A stretch of DNA of 64,000 nucleotides from assembly GCA_021527695.1 (NCBI GenBank), contig JAKFAO010000006.1, forward strand, positions 1,116,001 to 1,180,000, given 5' to 3'. Shown piece after piece: positions 56,733 to 64,000 of the stretch. The notes under the pieces were generated by a model. The model ran no database searches, was not told where the DNA came from, and saw nothing but the letters and a program-made list of their open reading frames with translations. This DNA comes from Naematelia aurantialba. Lineage: Eukaryota; Basidiomycota; Tremellomycetes; Tremellales; Naemateliaceae. Each line of letters opens with the position of its first letter. Position 1 is the stretch's first letter. The translations under genes and the position numbers were made by a program.

Positions 56733-59476
56733 ATGTCCGAGCTGTTCAAGGACATACCCGAGTTCATCGAGGTCAGCCAACTACCCCTCACCGTATCCTC
56801 TTGGCTAGCCCTGACGCGTTGCAGACCAACATCGGGGAGTCGGTGACCGCTCGTACCGAGACCTTGGCGACGTTTCGAGAGTTGGGTCCCCCAGACCTTT
56901 GTCATGTCGTCAAGAGTATAGGCAGCAAGGGTGCCCAAAAAGATGTCAGTGTATTTCCACGGCACTTTCACAAGTCAAGGGTCCCACAAGTCAAGGGTCC
57001 CACAAGTCAAGGGTCCCACAAGTCAAGGGTCCCACAAGTCAAGGGGTCCGCGCTACCTGTTAGCTAAAAGAACACAATAGGTTGGATCCTACCACTACAC
57101 CTCCGGCGTGGAGGCATCCTCATCAGCATCTCTGGCTGCCTACCTCAACTCTCTGCAGTTCTCTATTGAGGATCCCCCTGGATGGTTCGGCGTCGGTCCG
57201 AAGACCAGCGGATGGAAAGTCAGGAGCGGGACATACTGCTGTTTCAACGCGTTTTCGCGGGTCGACATCCGAGTCGAGGTAATGATCCCTGGAGGCGTTC
57301 ATGCCTACGTGGTGGACTTACGAGGGGAGAAGTGAGTTGATATCATTCAATGCAGTTAGCTGAGGATGCCGCAGGCATGAAGCAACACAAGAGTTGTGGA
57401 CCGAGACATACATGTCGGCAATCCTTCGAGCGATCCGCTATGCCGACGATGCTTCGTACAGATTAGCGGGGTACCGGAAGCTGGACCCTTTGACCACGCT
57501 GGAGGCGGAGATCCGCTTCCTGCGCACGGCCGAGGAACTCTTCTTCAAGGGTGAGCTGAAACAGCTCATCCCACTGGCTGAAGCGTGCAGGTTGGCAGCT
57601 GGGGTCGGATCCCGAAATCCAGGTAGCCACGGTCGTGACGAATCATCTTACTGCGGCTGTCATGAAATACTTTTCTGACTCATTTCGGTTGCACCGTGCT
57701 GCGAATCTGTTCGAGCGGGTGGCTGCCCAGGAACCTGAGGTTGCTGCTCTGCTTGCGCGAGCGTATATCGGAATGAGTTAGTGCTTGTGCTTGATCATTA
57801 CTTCTTGCGTGAACTCGTTATATGCCTCTCCAACAAAAGATCCGCCACTGACAATCTCTAGATGAAGAAATCAAAGCCGTCAAAATCGTGCATCAGTCAC
57901 TGATTGACAATCCGCAATCCTACACCATACTCCATGCCCAATGCGATTTCCTCCTGTCGAAGACCAGGCCCGACTGGGCGCAGCGAATAGCACAGCAAGC
58001 CGTCAACTCAGCTCCTTCAGAGTTCGTTACATGGGCCAAATTAACGGAAACGTACATTGAGCTCGGACAGTACGACTCTGCACTACTCACGCTCAACTCT
58101 TGCCCCATGTTCACCTTTAACGAGCGGGACTTGCACAGAATGCCCGCGCCGCTTCGAACGCATCTGCCTGTGAAGAAGTTCATAGCAGATTCAAATATTC
58201 TAGATGAGGAGTCGGCCAGAGATAACGAGGTACGTGATTGCTGTCGCACAGGCAAGCAGTTGTGCAAGCCGACAATGGGCTCACAAGGTTTCAGGCCGAC
58301 GTGGCTCTGCTCAGGCTTCCCGCTCCTGGACTTCGTGGAACTTTTGCGAAAGCGTATGCCTTGCTCACTCTCCTTGTGTCCAAGATCGGATGGGATGAGC
58401 TCCTCAAGACGCGGTCGCAAGTCTTCGTCATGGAGGAAGAATATCGGATGCACAAGACCACGGCCAGTCTCGATCTGAATGCCGGAGCCAATGGTGGCGA
58501 GGATGATCGCGCGTCTATTCGTGGTGTGCGCTCCCCGGTGGACCCCGGTACACCGAGCGACATTCCCACCATCCGGATCTCATCAGAGTCGATGAGAGAG
58601 CCAAATGGACATCCAACGACAGGTGAACGTCACGGAGTTCAAGTGCCGGAAGTGGAAAAGCCAGAGACGGCACAAGCGCCAGAAGACCCCAACTCTCCCA
58701 ACAATCCAGGAGACGGGGAAACGAATGTTTCGGCATTTTCAAACAAGCGATTATGCGAGCGTTGGCTTGGTGAGTGTTATCTAGCGAGATGAACTGACGG
58801 CGTGGTAGACAATCTCTTCTTGGTTTTGTACGAGGATCTGCGAGTGTACACCATCTGGAGAGCGGAGATCTCGCATTTCAAAACTCAACATATGTCGTAT
58901 CGTAAAACGGGCACTGAGGTAGGCGCCCACTGCATACAAGAATCATACTAATTCCTCTGGAAGTGGGAGATCCTGGGCGAGCTGGCCTTGCGTCTGCATC
59001 ACAAAGAAGAAGCCAAAGACGCTTTCTCCCGATGCCTCGACTCAAAGTTCTCCGCCAAGGCGCTCTTGAAACTCCTGGAAATGTATGCCTTAGAGGGGGA
59101 TCTGCAACGGACTTTGAATGCTGCCATACGCTTGACGACATATCATCATCGGTGCTCTTGTCTTCAGCTGTATTCGGGATCTCAGCTGACCCACTACAGG
59201 TGGTATATGGATGCGGCATACCCGTCTATGGTGGCGCACTACTTGTATAAACTCGGACTGGTGCATGGGCATGCCAAAATCCAATACACGCTTCTCAGCA
59301 TGGTCACTTCTCCTTCATCTCTCCAGATTCAGGCTGATCCTTCTAGAATCTACCAGTCGGTATCTTTGAAATCATGCAGGGGTACATGAAGTATGCAGCA
59401 ACGTTCAATGTGAGTTCAATGTACTGCTCGTCTGATCTGGGGCTGATAAACCCAGGTGGAAGGATCGGAATTCTAA
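56733..59476 (+). CDS. ChAP family exomer cargo adaptor (BCH1/BUD7/CHS6 type)
   Basis: Member of the Chs5-Arf1-binding proteins that, with Chs5 and Arf1, export cargo such as chitin synthase from the trans-Golgi. The start MSELFKDIPEFIE precedes a 53-nt-class intron, then TNIGESVTARTETLATFREL. The signature YHYTSGVEASSSASLAAYLN is followed by GWKVRSGTYCCFNAFSRVDI and RVEVMIPGGVHAYVVDL, as in Chs6/Bch1. The rest is TPR-like helical repeats (AEIRFLRTAEELFFKGELKQ, FVTWAKLTETYIELGQYDSA). A Pro/Glu-rich insert lies at about 58480-58730. The last exon ends VEGSEF. The third intron carries a minisatellite. Confidence 0.87.
56969..57049. repeat. Intronic minisatellite, five copies of 16 bp
   Basis: CACAAGTCAAGGGTCC repeated five times, the last with one extra G, inside the intron at 56945-57080 of the ChAP gene. 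The intron is 136 nt, three to four times the length usual here, and the repeat accounts for 81 of those. Confidence 0.95.
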
Positions 59477-59708
59477 CATAGCTCCGTCAACCCGCTTCCA
59501 GATGGCCATGTACTGTCCTCCAATATTTAGCCATTGGAAGGGAAGCAGGGTGCTCCCTTGAGTGCGCGCGTGGCACCTTGGAATTGACGAATGGGATGCG
59601 CAATGACTTCGACATATGCAATGAACAGGCTTAAAATATCAACAAATCGTTCTCATGAAAGGCTCTGGCCGTCTTCGGTTTACCTCGGGCAAGATCTTAG
59701 GGTCTACT

Positions 59709-60650
59709 TCACCATTCCTTTCCGAGCTTGAAGCCTTGCCTGATCAGTTGTTGGTCGCGGCCTGACTCACCCCACTCAAAGTCAAGCCAGACATGGTTGT
59801 CATCATCGACGACCCTCGACCTGACATTGTAAGACCCGGACCTGGCAAGCATGCCGGACGGCGATTCCTCGGAGGCAAACTGCGAACATCAGGATCTCCA
59901 TGTAGTGCCTGACGATACAATGACTAACGATTTTGGTGTATGGCTCCTTCTGAGGTCCGTATGATCCCAGCATGGCTTCGGTCTTGTCGACTTTGAGTCC
60001 AGAACGCTTGACTACTTGAAGGTACTTGAGTCCCGAGATGATCTCGTTTTCCACTCTATCGTGGCTTTAGCGATTGATCAAAGCAGAGGAGCTTACACAA
60101 ATGTGATCCCGACAGAATACTCGACTCCCTCTTTGATCATTACTGCTCTTCAGTCATGTGTTGAACGTTCTTCACCCACCGGGCTCTTTCTTGAGCTTTG
60201 CGAGTTCGGCCGGTGATTGAGTGAGGTCGATGGAGATGGTTGTACTCAGTGTTGGCGAGGATAAGAAGAGGGTCTTCAAAATGACCTGGAGTCAGTAACC
60301 GTGTGGTTGGGAACAACAAACCTTCTTTTCGCCTTCGCCTGTCGAAGCGCCGACGCCCAAGGACTGCTTCCACCGCTGAAGGGACTCATCTTCCTGCCGC
60401 CAACAACAAGTCAGTGCGTCCTCGTCAACGGGTTGATTAATCCTTTCTTCTCCTCACCTTGTCCAGTTCCGCAATCTGAGCCATCGTCATTTCCGGAGCG
60501 ACCTGTTTACCGGTGAGGGACATCCCAATTATGAGTACGTACATTGTATCCTTCCGTCTGTGAGGGGATGAGGTCTTCCTCGGTAGCCTGTGATGAGATC
60601 AGTTCTCTATTGATATGTACATGAGACCATACTTCTGGCGCGTGAGACAT
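59709..60650 (-). CDS. RDI1: Rho GDP-dissociation inhibitor
   Basis: Extracts prenylated Rho GTPases from membranes and holds them in the cytosol. The start at 60648-60650 gives MSHAPEATEEDLIPSQTEGY after the first intron; this leads through a 40-nt intron to VAPEMTMAQIAELDKEDESL and QRWKQSLGVGAS, the Rho-binding arm. The immunoglobulin-like domain has ENEIISGLKYLQVVKRSGLK, VDKTEAMLGSYGPQKEPYTK, RSGTYNVRSRVVDDDN-like sequence and the terminal HVWLDFEWGFKLGKEW, joined across the last intron, with stop at 59709-59711. All parts of a normal RhoGDI of about 200 residues are present. Confidence 0.92.
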
Positions 60651-61002
60651 ATCGACGGGGTATCGCAGTGAATTCCCAACTGTACGAGGGAGCAAAATGC
60701 GGTCTGAAGAGTCCACGATGGACGGTGGATTAATCCAATAGATACAACATAAAGAGTCGCGAGTCCCTCTGTTCGAAAAGTCAGCCACGATGAACATAAG
60801 GACGGGCTCGAATAAAGGCTGTCGCGTTGCTGAACGAGGTGCGGGTGTGTGCTTGTGGTCATAACAATCACTACTGTGTGCTCTCGTCGGGGCTGCTGCA
60901 GACACCACAGGGCCAAAGCTGTTGACCACTCTTCAGATAATTAGGGAGCTTGCCGATTCAGAATCGTTGTGCTCACAGTGCGAGATAAAAGCTTAGCTCA
61001 GT

Positions 61003-62719
61003 ATGGCCAGTTTGGGTAAGTGTGAATTTATCCTTGGAGGCATATCTCACCTTCTTAGTCGCCATACTGGACGTCAAGGGCAAGGTGAGCACTGAATGTC
61101 ATTCCAATGGATGGACGTAGCTTATAGTCATAGTCCCTCATAACACGCTCATACCGTGACGATGTTTCGCCTTCTTACATCGAACGCTTCCTCCCTTTGG
61201 TGCTTGACATGGAAGAGGAGAATATTCAGGTCACACCTTGTTTCTCCGACGAGGGCATCAACTATATGCACATTCGTCATAACAACCTGTACCGTAAGGT
61301 TGCCTATCAATCTGTCCAAACTGACACCTAGTCCTTGCCATGTCAAAGCGCAATTCTAATGCCGCCGAGATCATCTTTTTCCTTCACCGATTGTGCTCCG
61401 TTCGTCATATCTAATCTTCGTGCTCTATGAGGCGCTGATAACAACTAGGTCTTGACGGAATACTTCAAAGAGCTTGAGGAGGAGTCAATTCGAGACAACT
61501 TTGTCATTATTTATGAACTGCTCGACGAGATGATGGATTTCGGATACCCTCAAACCACCGAGAGCAAGATACTCCAGGAGTGAGGCAGCGTTGGAAACCG
61601 TGCTGACGAAAGGTACATTACCCAAGAAAGTCACAAGCTCGAAGTACAGGCTAGACCACCGATGGCAGTCACAAATGCGGTCTCGTGGCGATCAGAGGGT
61701 ATTCGGTACCGGAAGAATGAAGTCTTTCTGGATGTGGTCGAAAGTGTCAACCTTTTGGTAGGTTGCCTAGACTGGCTAAACTGACCCCTAGGTCAACGCT
61801 GCAGGCAATGTCATCCGATCGGAAATTCTTGGTGCTGTGAAAATGAAGTGCTACCTGTCAGGAATGCCCGAGCTAAGACTCGGTCTGAATGACAAGGTCA
61901 TGTTCGAGTCAACGGGACGTGGTAAGTAATTCAAGAGCTGTCAGTGCACCATCTGAAAGTTCAGCTGCTCGTGGAAAATCAATCGAGATGGAAGACGTGA
62001 AATTTCATCAATGCGTGCGACTATCTCGATTCGAAAATGACCGGACGATCTCCTTCATTCCTCCCGATGGCGAGTTTGAGCTGATGTCATATCGCCTGTC
62101 GACACCGGTCAAACCGTTGGTTTGGGTCGAAGCATCTGTTGAGAGTCACCGTGGGTCAAGAGTCGAGTACATGGTCAAAGTACGCGGACAATTCAAGCGC
62201 AAGTCGACCGCAAATAATGTGGAGATATACGTACCGGTGCCAGACGATGCCGATAGTCCGAAGTTTCGGGTGAGTTCTCGACGAGTCGTTGTAATTGACC
62301 ATCTAGACATCGGTGGGCTCAGTCGTGTATGCGCCGGAGAAATCCGCCTTCGTGTGGAAGATCAAGCAACTAGGAGGAGGGAGAGACTACCTGATGCGTG
62401 CCCACTTTGGCCTTCCGAGCGTCAGAAATGGTGCGTCTTCTCTGCAGAGTACCACTGATGCGTGCAGAGGAACTTGACAAGCGGGCACCCATCAGCGTCA
62501 AGTTTGAGATCCCCTATTTCACCGTTTCTGGCATTCAGGTGCGCTACCTCAAGATCGTTGAGAAGTCCGGATACCAGGCTTTGCCGTGGGTCAGATATAT
62601 AACCCAGGTGAGTGACAGCGTTCGTTGAGATCTGCGCTGAGATATTGTAGAATGGCGATGACTACGTTCTGAGGACCATAACCGACGCCAAGTCATCTTC
62701 CATTATTGCCCCATTGTAG
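61003..62719 (+). CDS. APM1: AP-1 clathrin adaptor mu subunit
   Basis: Medium chain of the AP-1 adaptor of trans-Golgi/endosome clathrin vesicles; reads YxxPhi sorting signals. The start MASL joins VAILDVKGK across an intron. SYIERFLPLVLDMEEENIQV and NSNAAEIIFFLHRLCSVLTE belong to the longin-like domain. RDNFVIIYELLDEMMDFGYP and ESKILQEYITQE follow, as in AP-1 mu. The mu-homology domain has NEVFLDVVESVNLLV, RSEILGAVKMKCYLSGMPEL and DVKFHQCVRLSRFENDRTIS. The last exon gives NGDDYVLRTI and ends IIAPL at 62719. Introns are short throughout. Confidence 0.92.
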
Positions 62720-63123
62720 TTTTCGAGTCATCTCGAGGGAGTGTGTGCGTGTGTAGACTAGCATGGTATAGCGGCCATGCCAAATCTCCCACGGTGTCAC
62801 CAAAGGGAAAAGCCATGCCCCAGTGCCTGGTGCCTGATTGCCTCATCCAGGGTTCCTGGGTATTTTCAAAAAAACGCTCGGCGGTGGTGTGATCGATTGT
62901 CTTGGACCGTCTTCTCGTCTCCTCGTTGTTTTATTCTCTCTCTCGCTCTCTCTTGCTGTTCCTATCTTGCAGCACTGGCTCTGTACGTCTTACAGTCAAC
63001 TCGTAGACTATCCATAAAGAGACTGTCAGTCAAGATTGGGTCGGCCACGGAAAGATTCTACACGCGAGCAAGCCTTTCACTCTTTTCAACTGCCCTCTAC
63101 TCGACTCATCCTCCGCACCAAAA

Positions 63124-64000
63124 ATGGCTCCCATTGCCACGACGACTCTGACAAACTTTACACAAGCGGCCTCTGACCGCCTTGGCAAGCTCAAGCTCAA
63201 TGTGACTAACGGCGAATCGAGCGGGGAAAAAAATTGCTCCAGCTTGGTAGACCCGTACAATTATGTCGTGCGTACGGATTTCAACCGCGTTGCTGACCGA
63301 TCAGGGAGAGGTATTGGGCGCTGGACCTGGTCCCGACTACCCACACAATGATTTGCTCCCCCACAATCCCAAGCGCACGCATCCGGATCCCCCTCTTCCG
63401 TTGTACGAGATTACCGATCGCGGGCTGTTGGCCGATGGCAATCATTCCCGACTCCGAGCCGCTGTCGAGGCTCAGGGCGGGCGTATTAAAGACCTCGGCA
63501 TCTGTGTAGGAACAGTCATTGAGGGAGACGTCAAGTTGGAGCTTCTGAGCAAAGAAGCGCGTGACGACCTTGCTCTACTGGTTGCTCAGCGAGGCGTCGT
63601 CTTCTTCCGCAAACAGCACACATTAACGATCGAAGCGCAACGAGAGCTCGGAGAGCACTTTGGCCCCCTGCACACACACTCCACCTACGCTGTCCCTCGT
63701 CGAGGCGATCTTGACGATGTGGTTGTCGTGTACTCTGATCGCGACTCCAGGCCAGATCTTTACGCCTTCTCTCGAGCCGAGCTCTTTCATTCAGATGTCA
63801 CGTACGAAGTCCAGCCTCCTGGGACCACCATCCTCCGTCTATTGACGACTCCTGAGGTTGGTAACGACACTCTATGGTCATCTGGGTGAGTATAACCTGG
63901 CTAAAACACTCACCAGCTGACTCATCATAGATACAACGTCTATTCCCAACTTTCTCGGCCTTACCAATTGTATCTCGAGTCGTTGTCCGCGGTGCACTCT
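63124..64000 (+). CDS. TauD/TfdA-type 2-oxoglutarate dioxygenase, JLP1-like (3' end outside window)
   Basis: Fe(II)/2-oxoglutarate-dependent sulfonate or taurine dioxygenase family, which releases sulfite for sulfur use. Exons: 63124-63264, 63305-63885 and 63931 onward, open to the window end. The start MAPIATTTLTNFTQAASDRL leads through YNYGEVLGAGPGPDYPHNDL to RGVVFFRKQHTLTIEAQREL and GEHFGPLHTH. The iron-binding HxD is in AELFHSDVTYEVQPPGTTIL. LTTPEVGNDTLWSSGYNVYS continues as in the family; the second metal-binding His and the 2-oxoglutarate-binding Arg are outside the window. Substrate is inferred from family only. Confidence 0.88.

Noticed and set aside
56969..57049. CRISPR-like array
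   Set aside because: Units are contiguous 16-bp direct repeats without spacers in a nuclear intron; it is a minisatellite.

Overview
The window is nuclear DNA of a fungus, most likely a basidiomycete yeast and possibly a tremellomycete. The grounds are densely packed genes split by very many tiny introns (about 32-50 nt in every gene I resolved, with GTGAGT/GTAAGT-like donors and CTGAC/CTAAC-like branch sites close to the acceptor), chitin-synthase and polarity genes, a VTC-type gene and a chromodomain Ty3-type retrotransposon. Genus is not claimed. Gene names rest on reading translated motifs by eye; no database search was run.

Layout. 1-27.4 kb is a gene-dense block: COG3 (cut by the window edge), SRP54, a Yip4/YIPF6-type protein, a small Cys-rich protein, an RCM1/NSUN5-type rRNA methyltransferase, an ATR/MEC1 kinase, ribosomal protein eL6, a METTL21-type methyltransferase, a PPG1-type phosphatase, SLA2, UBC7, RPT2 and VID27. 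27.6-37.35 kb is a retrotransposon island: one chromovirus (30035-37071) plus solo LTRs of several families inserted into one another, most with exact 5-bp target duplications. 37.4-39.0 kb has no gene I can support. 39.0-64.0 kb is gene-dense again: ARF, a VTC1-like gene, YRA1/ALY, VPS9, a GMPPA-like protein, a BOI-type polarity protein, a SAC7-type RhoGAP, an unidentified protein, a BolA protein, CHZ1, VPS52, a ChAP (exomer cargo adaptor), RhoGDI, the AP-1 mu subunit and a TauD/JLP1-type dioxygenase (cut by the window edge).

How the genes relate. Many act in membrane traffic and polarity: COG3, SRP54, YIPF6, SLA2, ARF, VPS9, VPS52, ChAP, AP-1 mu, and the Rho modulators BOI, RhoGAP and RhoGDI. 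Neighbouring genes mostly alternate in strand, so nearly every gene shares a promoter region or a 3' end with its neighbour; several convergent pairs leave 0-35 bp between stop codons. The retroelement copy is broken (a frame break in gag and a solo LTR inside the integrase region), but its cis elements are legible: TATA box, a primer-binding site complementary to its own predicted RNA 5' end, a -1 frameshift heptamer and a polypurine tract.
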